DNA of 64,000 nucleotides from Elusimicrobiota bacterium (GTDB lineage: Bacteria > Elusimicrobiota > Elusimicrobia > UBA1565 > UBA9628), in NCBI GenBank assembly GCA_016182905.1, contig JACPFR010000050.1, forward strand, positions 1-64,000, in the 5' to 3' direction. Below, piece after piece: positions 23,488 to 31,258 of this stretch; within the stretch, counting starts at the first letter, position 1; each line of letters starts with the position of its first letter. The notes beneath the pieces were generated by a model that saw only the letters and a list, made by a program, of their open reading frames with translations, did no database searches and was not told the DNA's origin. The position numbers and the translations under genes were made by a program.

Positions 23488-24164
23488 CGCACGCTCATCG
23501 CAGCGGCGAGTTCCAGCCCGGCGCGGTAGCCGGCCGCCTCGAGGGCCTTGTCGGCCGCGCCGTCGCGGTCGGGGTCGAGGCCGGAGGCGGCGCCCGAGGC
23601 GTGGAGGGGGGAGCCCTCGCCTTGAAGGACCAATGATGCGTTGGCGCGCACGGCGGTCGTGCCGGCGATGAGGCTTGTCGGCAGGTCGATCGTACGCGAC
23701 GTTCCGGTGAGCGCGGCCGCGCCGCGGCCGCCGCCGGTCTCGATCTTCTTCTCGCGCAGCGCGCGGGCCACGCCGGCGGCGAGCGGACCGTCGGGGATGT
23801 TGAGGGCGACCGTGCTCCACGGGGGCGTGCCTTCCCGCACCTTCGCGCGCACGCGCACGCGCACCATGCCGTCGCGCGTGTCCTCCTCGACCGCGGTGGA
23901 GGATTCGACGAAGCCGCGGCTGCGCGACGTCGTGTTCTGAGCGGTCGTGAGCGCGCCCTCGACGCGGGAGCTCGACTCCATGGCGACCCCCGCCACCGAC
24001 TCCACCGCCCGGCGCCGCGCGTCGGTGAGCGCCCTGTCGCGCGCGTCGGCCAGCCCGCGCGCGTCGAGCGGGGCGAAGCCCTCGGCCTCGACGACCTTCG
24101 CCCGCGGCCCCGCGTGGGAGCAGGCCGCGAGGCCCAGAGCCGCGACGAGCGCCAGGCGCCTCAC
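23484..24164 (-). CDS. FlgT-like lipoprotein
   Basis: A 226-residue protein with a lipoprotein signal (LAACSHAG; Cys15). The N-terminal domain has AEGFAPL…DARDRALTDARRRAVESVAGVAMESSSRVE, then SRGFVESSTAVEEDTRDGMVRVRVRAKV. This is the layout of the flagellar assembly protein T N-terminal domain and LPP20-type proteins (a helix rich in A-x-x-A-R-R-x-A followed by β-strands). The rest (~115-226) is unassigned. It starts with GTG overlapping the stop of the FlgP-like gene (GTGA). Envelope location is expected. Confidence 0.65.
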   Translation of the reverse strand: MRRLALVAALGLAACSHAGPRAKVVEAEGFAPLDARGLADARDRALTDARRRAVESVAGVAMESSSRVEGALTTAQNTTSRSRGFVESSTAVEEDTRDGMVRVRVRAKVREGTPPWSTVALNIPDGPLAAGVARALREKKIETGGGRGAAALTGTSRTIDLPTSLIAGTTAVRANASLVLQGEGSPLHASGAASGLDPDRDGAADKALEAAGYRAGLELAAAMSVR

Positions 24165-24601
24165 TGCAGGCGGCTCCCCAGCGACTTCTCCAGGGCCTCC
24201 TTCGGCAGCCTCAAGGTCACCACGCAGCCGTTGTCGGCGGTGAACTCGGACTTGTGGATCTCGGCGCCGCGGATCACGTCGCTGACCCGCGCCGACAAGG
24301 TCGAGTCGGTCTCGAGCGCGCGCTCCACGCTGACGCCGCCCTCGAGCCGCACGCCCTTGATCATCGACAGCAGCTCGTACTGCGCCTTGACGATGGCCGC
24401 GTCGCGGGCCAACGCCATGCGCTGCGTGTCGGTCTTCAGCGCCGGATCGGAGGCGCCGATGCCGATGGCCTCCAGGTAGCCCCCGCGCACGGGCTTCTGG
24501 TCGATGACACGGTCCACGCTCCCGTCGTGCACGCGGCGCGTCACTCCTCCGCAGCCCGCCAGGACCGCGGCAGCCGCCAGAACGAATGCTCTCTTGTCCA
24601 T
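24161..24601 (-). CDS. LPP20/FlgP-like lipoprotein
   Basis: A 146-residue lipoprotein (AAAVLAGCGG; Cys16). The mature part has YLEAIGIGASDPALKTDTQRMALARDAAIVKAQYELLSMIKGV, matching the LPP20/FlgP pattern of G-x-G, then an A-R-x-A-A-x-x-A helix. The C-terminal VTLRLPKEALEKSLGSRLQ completes the small α/β domain. In Vibrio, FlgP with FlgO and FlgT builds the outer flagellar ring; LPP20 homologues also occur in non-flagellar settings. ATG 24601 is chosen because GGAGGA precedes it and the lipoprotein signal begins there. Confidence 0.7.
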   Translation of the reverse strand: MDKRAFVLAAAAVLAGCGGVTRRVHDGSVDRVIDQKPVRGGYLEAIGIGASDPALKTDTQRMALARDAAIVKAQYELLSMIKGVRLEGGVSVERALETDSTLSARVSDVIRGAEIHKSEFTADNGCVVTLRLPKEALEKSLGSRLQ

Positions 24602-24618
24602 GCGTCCTCCTCGGATCG

Positions 24619-25455
24619 TCATCCTTCGCACAGTCCCGACAGAACCTTGATCTCCTGAAGGCCCCGCGCCAGCGCCGCCTGCTCGGCGGACGTCAGCGGC
24701 GTGCGCGCCGGGGCGTCGTAGCGCTCCTGCAGCTTGAGGAAGAACCGCTTCTTGAGGTCGGCGTTGTGGATCTCGGAGCCGGGGTTGTGCTTGAGCGAGC
24801 GCAGGGAGAAGGCGGGATCCTTGAGGCGCTCGGCCCAGTAGCGCGCCTTGAAGTCGAGGATGCGGCTCTCGACGGCGTCCACGCTCGTCTGGCAGGAGGC
24901 GCCGGTATTGAAAAGATCGTTGCCTAATTCGGGAACGGGGACGATCCAGGTGGAGGCGTCCTCCCCGATCGCGCGCTCCTCCCAGTCCTTGGCCACGCGC
25001 ACCGTGTCCGCGGCCAGCACCTGCGCGGTCTCGGCGTGGATCAGGCGGGCGTTGACCTCGACGCGCTCGCCCTTCAGCTCGACGATGGTCCCGGTCAGGA
25101 TCGCGTCCACGCCGAGCACCTTGCCCAGCGTCTTCACCGTGTCCTGGTCCATGATGCCGAACACGCCCAGGCGCTGCTCCTCGAGGACCTTGTCGAGGAA
25201 GCGGCGCTCGACGAGGTCGAGCTCGCCGCGCGCGAGGATCTGGATGACGAGGCGCTCCGAGACGATCGCGCCGGAGAAAGAGGCGGCCCCGCGCGGGGCC
25301 GTGAAGGGGACGACGGCGACGCGCTTGACGTTGCGCGCGGCGGAGGCCGTGGTCACGGCCGAGGCCAGGTCCTTGAGGTCCGTCGAGGCCCGCCCCGGGA
25401 GGGCGGCGGCGGCGGCGACCAGCGCCGCGAGCAAGGCTTTTCGGAAGACTCCCAT
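24619..25455 (-). CDS. CsgG/FlgO-family envelope protein
   Basis: A 278-residue protein with signal peptide (~1-23) and a CsgG/FlgO-type core: VKRVAVVPFTAP, IVSERLVIQILARGELDLVERRFLDKVLEEQ, GKVLGVDAILTGTIVELKGERVEVNARLIHAETAQVLAADTV in outline (strand-helix nucleotide-fold-like). This core forms the periplasmic face of the curli secretion channel and the FlgO flagellar protein. A ~90-residue C-terminal extension is unassigned. It heads a four-gene operon with LPP20/FlgP-like, FlgT-like and FliF-like proteins, which points to a shared envelope ring or surface complex rather than curli, since no curlin genes are present. Confidence 0.8.
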   Translation of the reverse strand: MGVFRKALLAALVAAAAALPGRASTDLKDLASAVTTASAARNVKRVAVVPFTAPRGAASFSGAIVSERLVIQILARGELDLVERRFLDKVLEEQRLGVFGIMDQDTVKTLGKVLGVDAILTGTIVELKGERVEVNARLIHAETAQVLAADTVRVAKDWEERAIGEDASTWIVPVPELGNDLFNTGASCQTSVDAVESRILDFKARYWAERLKDPAFSLRSLKHNPGSEIHNADLKKRFFLKLQERYDAPARTPLTSAEQAALARGLQEIKVLSGLCEG

Positions 25456-25631
25456 GATCGATGGAGTCGTTCGTTTCGGCGGCCCGGCCGGCTTGGCGCT
25501 CTCGCGCCGTCAGCCCCGTCGGCTTTGCGGCCCCGGGTTTCTCCGGGTGTGCCCTTCTCGGTCAAATCGACTGCCTCAGGAGTCTAACAGGCGGAATGTT
25601 TACTGTAAATTCACCGTCTTGTTACGCCGCG

Positions 25632-26330
25632 TTACGGGCGTGTTACTCGCCGATCCTCTAGGAAGCAATAGCCGAAATTCTTCACGTTGACGATCCTTTC
25701 GGCCAGCTCCTTGGGCAGCGATTTCTTGAGACGGTTGAGCATCACGTCCAGCGCGCGCGACAGCCCGGGGTTCTCGACGCCCTCGACCATGCGGTAGAGA
25801 TCCTCGCGCGAGACGGGCTGGGGGCCGCGCTCGACGAGGATGTGGAACAGGGCGAAGGCTTTCGGCGTCAGCTCCGCGACGGGCGCGTCCTTCCAGAAGA
25901 CCCGCCGGTCCTCGCGGTGCAGGGACAGGTCGCCGTGGGCGAGCACGCCCGGCTCCTGCTTCGCGCGCTTGAACAGGGCGCCGAGGGTCGCCATCAGCTC
26001 GCGCGAGCTGTCGGTCTTGCCGACGAAGTAGTCCGCGCCGTTCTCGAGGCCGAGCACCTTCTCGCGGCCGTGGGCGGTGAACATGACGACCGGGACCCGG
26101 GCGAGGGCGGGGATGGCGCGGAGCTTGGCGCAGACCTCGCAGCCGTTCTGGTCGGGCAGGCCGAAGTCGAGGAGGACGCAGTCGGGCTTGCGCTGCACCG
26201 CCGCCTCCAAGGCCTGCGCCCCGGTCATCGCGTACTCCACCACCGAATAGCCCGCGGCGGGGAACCAGAGCTTGAGCAGCTCGATCCAGCCCGCGTCGTC
26301 CTCGACCACCAATATCCGCTCGGAATGCAT
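25632..26330 (-). CDS. OmpR-type response regulator (orphan)
   Basis: A 232-residue response regulator. The receiver domain (~1-120) has the acidic pair VVEDD, the phospho-acceptor Asp in CVLLDFGLPDQNG, MFTA and the lysine in VGKTDSS. The effector domain is a winged helix (ELTPKAFALFHILVERGPQPVSREDLY, LDVMLNRLKKSL, IVNVKNFGYCFLE) like OmpR/PhoB output domains. No histidine kinase is adjacent. The ATG follows a strong promoter by 7 nt. Confidence 0.9.
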   Translation of the reverse strand: MHSERILVVEDDAGWIELLKLWFPAAGYSVVEYAMTGAQALEAAVQRKPDCVLLDFGLPDQNGCEVCAKLRAIPALARVPVVMFTAHGREKVLGLENGADYFVGKTDSSRELMATLGALFKRAKQEPGVLAHGDLSLHREDRRVFWKDAPVAELTPKAFALFHILVERGPQPVSREDLYRMVEGVENPGLSRALDVMLNRLKKSLPKELAERIVNVKNFGYCFLEDRRVTRP

Positions 26331-26337
26331 CTTCTGG

Positions 26338-26366
26338 AGTATAAAGGGGGGGCGCCCCGCCGTCAA
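26338..26366 (-). promoter_or_regulatory. promoter of the response-regulator gene
   Basis: On the minus strand: TTGACG (complement of 26361-26366), 17-nt spacer, TATACT (complement of 26338-26343), then 7 nt to ATG 26330. Confidence 0.6.
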
Positions 26367-26378
26367 TGGGAGCCAAAA

Positions 26379-26443
26379 GGTGACAGGCATTCCGGTATTT
26401 TCACTTTGGGCCGGAAAGTGAAAATACCGGAATGCCTGTCACC
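26379..26443. repeat. dispersed palindromic repeat, copy 2 (29-bp perfect stem)
   Basis: Arms 26379-26407 and 26415-26443 pair perfectly over 29 bp with a 7-nt loop. The arm begins GGTGACAGGCATTCCG; relative to copies 1 and 3 the T to A change in GGTGNCA is matched by the complementary change on the other arm. The element lies between two divergent promoters. Confidence 0.85.
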
Positions 26444-26458
26444 ATCTGTCTGGGGGGC

Positions 26459-26487
26459 TTGACGGCGGACCGTTTTCTTTGTATAGT
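26459..26487 (+). promoter_or_regulatory. σ70-type promoter for the NmrA-like and GbsR-like genes
   Basis: TTGACG (26459-26464), 17-nt spacer, TATAGT (26482-26487). Immediately downstream lies TTTCA-N8-TGAAA (26490-26507), a possible operator for the regulator encoded second in the operon. Confidence 0.65.
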
Positions 26488-26530
26488 ACTTTCAGAAATA
26501 ATTGAAATAACGGAAGCGGGGGACAACCAT

Positions 26531-27472
26531 ATGACCGCGCCGCTCGACGTCGTCACCGGGGCCTTCAGCTATTCGGGGGGATATATCGCCGAGCGCCTGC
26601 TGGCCGCGGGGCGCCGCGTCGCGACGTTGACCGCCCATCCCGACCGCCCGTCCCCGCTCCAGGGCCGGATCGCGGCCCATCCGCTCGACTTCGAGCGCCC
26701 GGAGCGGCTCGCCGAGGCCTTGCGGGGCGTCGATACGCTTTACAACAACTACTGGGTCCGCTTCGCGCACGGCGGGATGACGCACGAGAAGGCCGTGCGC
26801 AACAGCGAGGTCCTGTTCCAGGCGGCCGCCAAGGCGGGGGTGAGGCGCATCGTCCATGTGAGCATCGCCAACGCGGACCCCGAATCCGACCTCCCTTATT
26901 ATCGGGGAAAGGGGCAGGTCGAGCAGGCGCTGAAGGCCGCCGGCCCCTCCTACGCGATCCTCGGCCCGACCGTGCTGTTCGGCGGGCACGACGTCCTCAT
27001 CAACAACATCGCCTGGCTGCTGCGCCGGTTCCCGGCGTTCGCGGTGATCGGCGACGGGCGCTACCCGATCCAGCCCGTCGCGGTCGAGGATCTGGCCGAC
27101 CTCTGCGTCGCCGCAGGGGCGGATGCGGCGAACACGAAGGCGGACGCGGTCGGTCCCGAGGTCTACGCCTACGGGGATCTCGTCCGCCTCATCGCGGAGC
27201 GGGTAGGCTCCCGGGCGATGATCTTCCGGGTCGGTCCGGGCGTGGGCCTGGCGCTCGCGAAGGTCCTCGGAGCCCTGAAGGGCGACGTCCTACTCACGCA
27301 GGAGGAGGTCGACGGTCTCACCCGCGGCCTGCTGAAGTCGAAGGCGCCGGCGACGGGCCGCCGCTCCTTCCGCGAATGGCTGGACGCGGCGGGCGGGGAC
27401 ATCGGCCGCGAGTACCGCAACGAGGTGAGGCGTCATTTCGAGGGAGGGAAGACCGAATGGGCACGGAACTGA
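26531..27472 (+). CDS. NmrA/complex-I-39-kDa-like NAD(P)-binding protein
   Basis: A 313-residue atypical short-chain dehydrogenase. The N-terminal nucleotide-binding motif is VVTGAFSYSGGYIAERLL (GxxxxxG type), followed by GVDTLYNNYWVRF, VRRIVHVSIANADPESDLPYYRGKGQVEQAL, where the YxxxK catalytic pair appears as Tyr-Arg-Gly-Lys (YRGK). The pattern resembles NDUFA9/NmrA-type proteins acting as reductases or sensors. Its 3' end overlaps the GbsR-like gene by 16 nt, so the regulator probably controls it. Confidence 0.8.
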   Translation: MTAPLDVVTGAFSYSGGYIAERLLAAGRRVATLTAHPDRPSPLQGRIAAHPLDFERPERLAEALRGVDTLYNNYWVRFAHGGMTHEKAVRNSEVLFQAAAKAGVRRIVHVSIANADPESDLPYYRGKGQVEQALKAAGPSYAILGPTVLFGGHDVLINNIAWLLRRFPAFAVIGDGRYPIQPVAVEDLADLCVAAGADAANTKADAVGPEVYAYGDLVRLIAERVGSRAMIFRVGPGVGLALAKVLGALKGDVLLTQEEVDGLTRGLLKSKAPATGRRSFREWLDAAGGDIGREYRNEVRRHFEGGKTEWARN

Positions 27473-27972
27473 AGGCCGCGAAGGAGAGCTTCGTCGAATC
27501 CTGGGGGCAGATGGGCGGCGCCTGGGGCATCAACAAGACGATGGCGCGCATGCACGCCTTGCTCATGATCTCCGAGAAGCCGCTCACGGCCGACGAGATC
27601 ATGGAGTCCCTGGCCGTCAGCCGGGGCAATGCCAGCATGAACCTCCGGTCCCTCGTGGACTGGGGGCTGGTCCGGCGGACCTCCCTCCCCCGGGACCGGA
27701 AGGAGTACTTCTCCTGCGAGAAGGATGCGTGGACGATGTGCTGCCGCATCGCAAGGGAGCGCAAGAAGAGGGAAATAGAGCCTGTGATCTCAGCGATTGA
27801 TGAGTGCCTGAAGCAGGCCGGCACCGACAAAGAGGCCGCCGCCTTCCGCAAGAAGCTCAACGAGCTGCTGGAACTCGTCCGCCTGCTCGATTTCGTGCTC
27901 GGAAAGGTCGGAAACCAGGAAAAAGCGGCCGTTCTGCCGAAAGTACTGACCTTACTTAAGGCGATGGCTTAG
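27457..27972 (+). CDS. GbsR/MarR-family transcriptional regulator
   Basis: A 171-residue winged-helix protein of the GbsR type. It has FVESWGQMGGAWGINKTMARMHALLMISEKPLTADEIMESLAVSRGNASMNLRSLVDWGLVRR in outline: dimer helix, helix-turn-helix with SRGNASMNLRSL as recognition helix, and a wing. A long C-terminal helix pair (~100-171) follows. GbsR-type proteins sense osmolytes such as choline in Bacillus; the ligand here is unknown. It is translated from within the 3' end of the NmrA-like gene and lies just before the cofactor operon, which however has its own promoter. Confidence 0.85.
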   Translation: MGTELKAAKESFVESWGQMGGAWGINKTMARMHALLMISEKPLTADEIMESLAVSRGNASMNLRSLVDWGLVRRTSLPRDRKEYFSCEKDAWTMCCRIARERKKREIEPVISAIDECLKQAGTDKEAAAFRKKLNELLELVRLLDFVLGKVGNQEKAAVLPKVLTLLKAMA

Positions 27973-27978
27973 CCGTGG

Positions 27979-27984
27979 TATAAT
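27979..27984 (+). promoter_or_regulatory. -10 box TATAAT of the putative peptide-cofactor operon
   Basis: A perfect TATAAT 10 nt before ATG 27995, so the leader would be 3-4 nt. It begins 7 nt after the end of the GbsR-like gene; read-through from upstream is also possible. Confidence 0.5.
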
Positions 27985-27994
27985 TGAGGCCCCC

Positions 27995-28942
27995 ATGCCG
28001 ATTTCCCTTTTGAAGGTGGAAGATTCGTTGACGCGGGTCCGCTCCGGCCTCGAAAGCCGGGCGCGGCGCATCGAGGGCCGCGTCGGCCAGGAGCTGGCGA
28101 GCCACATCGCCCGGCCGGGCAAGATGCTGCGCTCCCGCTTCGCTTTGCTGCTGTCCGGGGCCCTGGGCGTCGACCTGGAGAAGGCCGAGGGCGTCGCCCG
28201 GGCTATGGAGCTGGTCCACAACGCCAGCCTCCTCCATGACGACTGCGTGGACGAGGCCGAGCTTCGCCGCGGCCATCCCACCCCGAACAAGATCTTCGGC
28301 ACCACCATCGGCCTGCTCCTGGGAGACCTGGCCTTCGCGCAGGGCCTCGAGGAGGCCATCGACATCTCCCCGAACGCGCCCAAGCTGCTGGTCACCACCG
28401 TGCGCGAGATGACGGTCGGCGAGCTGCAGGAAGAGTTTTTGAAGGGATCCATACAGGTGACCGTTGATGCTTATATGGGCGTGGCCTCCCGCAAGACCGG
28501 CGCTTTGTTCGAGTGGGCCGGCGCGGTCCTCTCCGAGCTCTCGCCTTTCCCGCACGAGCAAAGCGACCCGCCCCGCCTGGCCTGCGCGGCCGGCATCCTG
28601 CTCCAGATCGTCGACGACATTCATGATTATACGTTGACGGAACGAGTCTCCGGGAAAGACGAAGCCCAGGACTTGGCGAACCGGAAATTGACGCTGCCGT
28701 GCATCTACGCCATCTCCGACAAAGGCACCCGCGACGAGTTTCTGTCGTTGTGGAACGAGGCGAAGCCCGACGCGGCGAAGATCGCCAAGCTCCTGAAGGA
28801 CCGCGGCCATATCCAGAAGACGCGCGAGAAGGGCCGCGAGATAACCGATTCGATGCTCGCCATGATCAAAAAATTGCCGTGCAAGGCCGAGGCGGCGGAG
28901 CTCGGCTTCTTCGTCGAAGTCATGGCGAAGAGGGAGTTTTGA
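27995..28942 (+). CDS. trans-polyprenyl diphosphate synthase
   Basis: A 315-residue E-prenyl diphosphate synthase that elongates allylic diphosphates with isopentenyl diphosphate. It has PGKMLRSRF (substrate-binding Lys/Arg), the first Asp-rich motif DDCVDEAELRRG (residues 82-93) and the second, DDIHD (207-211). The absence of bulky aromatic residues just before the first motif (NASLLHDD) suggests a long-chain product. It normally supplies side chains for quinones. Here it is the first gene of a seven-gene operon that includes a UbiA prenyltransferase and radical SAM genes, and the next gene begins directly after its stop codon. Confidence 0.9.
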   Translation: MPISLLKVEDSLTRVRSGLESRARRIEGRVGQELASHIARPGKMLRSRFALLLSGALGVDLEKAEGVARAMELVHNASLLHDDCVDEAELRRGHPTPNKIFGTTIGLLLGDLAFAQGLEEAIDISPNAPKLLVTTVREMTVGELQEEFLKGSIQVTVDAYMGVASRKTGALFEWAGAVLSELSPFPHEQSDPPRLACAAGILLQIVDDIHDYTLTERVSGKDEAQDLANRKLTLPCIYAISDKGTRDEFLSLWNEAKPDAAKIAKLLKDRGHIQKTREKGREITDSMLAMIKKLPCKAEAAELGFFVEVMAKREF

Positions 28943-29386
28943 ATGTCGTACGAAGCCCTGCTGCGCAAGGCGTGGAAAAGCGGGGACTTCGTCGTCTCTG
29001 AGACGGAGGCGGCCCAGGCCGACTTCGCCGCTGACGCGGCAAGTGTCTTAAAAGTTCGCCGTGAGATGGAAGAAATCGCTAGGCGTGAAGTGTGGGATGC
29101 TAACTCCTGCCTCGTCGCCCACAGAGAGGGAATCATGAAGCTTGCTCCATTCGTGAAGTTCCGGGAAGAGAAGTTCGGCGCGGTGCTCTTCGAGACGCGC
29201 TCCGAGAAGGTGTACACGCTGAGCCCCACGGGCGCGGCGGTCGTGCGCGAGGTCATCGCGGGTGCTGAGTCCGGCAACCTCGTCGCCAAGCTCAAGGAGA
29301 AGTTCGAGGACCCGTCGGGCAAGATGGCGCAGGAGGCGGAATCGTTCCTCGCCCAGCTGAAGGAAAAGGGATTGATCGTCGAATAA
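28943..29386 (+). CDS. PqqD-like peptide-chaperone protein with N-terminal extension
   Basis: A 147-residue protein. Residues ~65-147 match the PqqD-type RiPP recognition fold: FVKFREEKFGAVLFETRSEKVYTLSPTGAAVVREV, then a helical end with FLAQLKEKGLIVE. PqqD proteins bind a precursor peptide and present it to a radical SAM enzyme. Residues 1-64 are an unusual helical extension without known homology (ALLRKAWKSGDFVV…). The gene abuts the polyprenyl synthase stop codon and ends 1 nt before the first radical SAM gene. Confidence 0.8.
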   Translation: MSYEALLRKAWKSGDFVVSETEAAQADFAADAASVLKVRREMEEIARREVWDANSCLVAHREGIMKLAPFVKFREEKFGAVLFETRSEKVYTLSPTGAAVVREVIAGAESGNLVAKLKEKFEDPSGKMAQEAESFLAQLKEKGLIVE

Positions 29387-29387
29387 C

Positions 29388-30344
29388 ATGGAAGACAAAG
29401 AGACGTCGGACCTCGGCGCGCCCCTGTACGTCGCCTGGCAGATCACCAACGAGTGCAACCTCGCCTGCCTCCACTGCATCGAGGAGAGCGGCCCGGGCAA
29501 GGCGTTCAAGGACGAGCTGACCACCGAGCAGGCCTACGGCATCATCGACCAGCTCGTGAAGTCCGAGGTCCCGTACGTCTCCTTCTCCGGCGGCGAGCCC
29601 ATGGTGCGCCCCGACTTCTTCGGCATGGTGGAGCGCATCACCAAGGGCGGCGTCGGCCTCAAGATCGAGACGAACGGTCATTATCTGACCAAAGAGAACT
29701 GTAAGAAACTGAAGGACCTCGGCATCAAGGCCGTGCAGGTCTCCCTCGACGGCGCCAGCAACGCGTCCTTCAACAAGATGCGCGTCCACGGCCGCTTCGA
29801 GGAGGCCCTGAACGGGATCAGGAACCTGCGCGAGGCGGGGATCCCCATCGAGATCAACTTCGTTCCGGCCCGCTTCAATATCAAGGAGATCGGGGCGGCC
29901 GTCGACCTCGCCCACGAGATCGGCGCCTACTCGTTCTACACCGGCAAGCTGATGTTCACGGGCAACGCGGTGCGCACCTGGGGCATCACCGCCCCCGACG
30001 AGGCGGACTACCCCGAGTTCTTCGCCACCCTCAAGGCCAAGACCGACCAGTACAAGGGCAAGATGCGCGTGTACTACCACGAGATGGGCCTGCTCGAGGC
30101 GCTGCGCTACCGCCTGCTCAACCCGGCGGCGCTGTTCATCATCCTGCCCAACGGCAAGGTCAAGCTCATCAACGCGCTCCCGTTCACCTGCGGCGACCTG
30201 AAGACCGACACGCTCGGCCAGGTGTGGGCCCAGTTCCAGAAGGCGTGGCAGAGCCCGCGCGTCTCGGCGTTCATCGACCGCCTGGCCGAGGACCCGAACA
30301 TCGTCTCCCGCCTTCACCAGTGGGAGGAGGTCGGCGCCGCATGA
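29388..30344 (+). CDS. radical SAM protein 1 of the peptide-cofactor operon
   Basis: A 318-residue radical SAM enzyme of the PqqE/MftC/SPASM lineage. The 4Fe-4S site is C23xxxC27LHC30, followed by EESGPGKA; FSGGEPMVRPDF supplies the GGE(P) SAM-binding motif; later IETNGH and VSLDGASNASFNKMR are typical of peptide-modifying members. The C-terminal region keeps the hairpin of a twitch/SPASM domain (ILPNGKVKLINALPFTCGDLKTDTLGQVW) but retains only one cysteine there. An auxiliary Fe-S cluster with the usual ligands is therefore doubtful. It follows the PqqD-like gene and overlaps the UbiA gene by ATGA. Confidence 0.88.
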   Translation: MEDKETSDLGAPLYVAWQITNECNLACLHCIEESGPGKAFKDELTTEQAYGIIDQLVKSEVPYVSFSGGEPMVRPDFFGMVERITKGGVGLKIETNGHYLTKENCKKLKDLGIKAVQVSLDGASNASFNKMRVHGRFEEALNGIRNLREAGIPIEINFVPARFNIKEIGAAVDLAHEIGAYSFYTGKLMFTGNAVRTWGITAPDEADYPEFFATLKAKTDQYKGKMRVYYHEMGLLEALRYRLLNPAALFIILPNGKVKLINALPFTCGDLKTDTLGQVWAQFQKAWQSPRVSAFIDRLAEDPNIVSRLHQWEEVGAA

Positions 30345-31258
30345 CCGACGTCTTCGCCGCCCCGCACGCCCCCGCCGAGCAGACCCTCGTGATGAAGGTC
30401 GCCTCGGTGGTTCGCTACAGGTTCTTCCTGTACGCGGGGCTGCTGCCGTATTTCCTGGGCGGCGCGTGGGCGTACGGAGTCGAGAAGTCATTCAACCCCG
30501 GCGTATTCTTGCTGGGGCTGTTCGGGATATTCCTGTCGGTCGTGGGCGTGGAAAGCTTCAACGAGTACTTCGACGCCAAGATGGGCACCGACCGCGTCTT
30601 CAACCCCGACGCCGAGGAGTACATCCCTGAGTGGATGTTCTCCCTCGGCGTGACCGCCTTCGCCGTCGCCGCCGCCATCGGTTTTTATCTGGCGTGGGAA
30701 GGCGGCTGGCCCATCGTCCTTTATACGCTCCTCGGCGGCGCGGCCGCGGTCTGGTACGTCGGGCCGCCCATCCGCTGGGTGTACCGGGGCTTGGGGGAGA
30801 CCGTCATCGGGCTTTCGTACGGGCCGTGGATGGTCCTGGGTTCGCTTCACCTCAACACTCATCGATTCTCATGGGGAGCTCTCCTCGCGTCGCTCGTGCC
30901 CGGTCTTCTGATTACGGCGCTGGCGACGGTCAACAACATCCCCGATTTCCATCAAGATCGTCTCGTCGGCAAGAAGAATCTGGTGGTCCGCCTCGGACGG
31001 AAGAACGGAAGGGTGCTGTACCTGGCGCTGTCCGCCGTCGGACTTCTCATCATCCCGCTCGGCGTCGTTCTTGGCGTCTTCCCCAGGCTGACGGTCCTCG
31101 CCGCGTTGGCCGGCTTACCTTTGTGGTTCATGTCGTTGAAGGCCGGTGAATCGACGTGGGACACGCCCCGCCTGTTCATGCCCGCCATCCGCTCCATCGT
31201 GCAGTGCTACGCGCTGACGACGGCGCTGTTCGCGGTCTTCATGGGGCTCGGCCGATGA
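30341..31258 (+). CDS. UbiA-family prenyltransferase
   Basis: A 305-residue integral membrane protein with eight or nine helices and both Mg-diphosphate motifs: NEYFDAKMGTD (N74, D78, D84) and NNIPDFHQD (D202, D206). UbiA/MenA enzymes attach polyprenyl chains to aromatic rings. No other quinone biosynthesis gene lies nearby; instead it sits between two radical SAM genes, overlapping both by 4 nt (ATGA). The natural reading is that it prenylates a peptide-derived aromatic product, using the chain made by the synthase at the head of the operon. MenA-like function in an ordinary quinone pathway is the alternative. Confidence 0.9.
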   Translation: MTDVFAAPHAPAEQTLVMKVASVVRYRFFLYAGLLPYFLGGAWAYGVEKSFNPGVFLLGLFGIFLSVVGVESFNEYFDAKMGTDRVFNPDAEEYIPEWMFSLGVTAFAVAAAIGFYLAWEGGWPIVLYTLLGGAAAVWYVGPPIRWVYRGLGETVIGLSYGPWMVLGSLHLNTHRFSWGALLASLVPGLLITALATVNNIPDFHQDRLVGKKNLVVRLGRKNGRVLYLALSAVGLLIIPLGVVLGVFPRLTVLAALAGLPLWFMSLKAGESTWDTPRLFMPAIRSIVQCYALTTALFAVFMGLGR

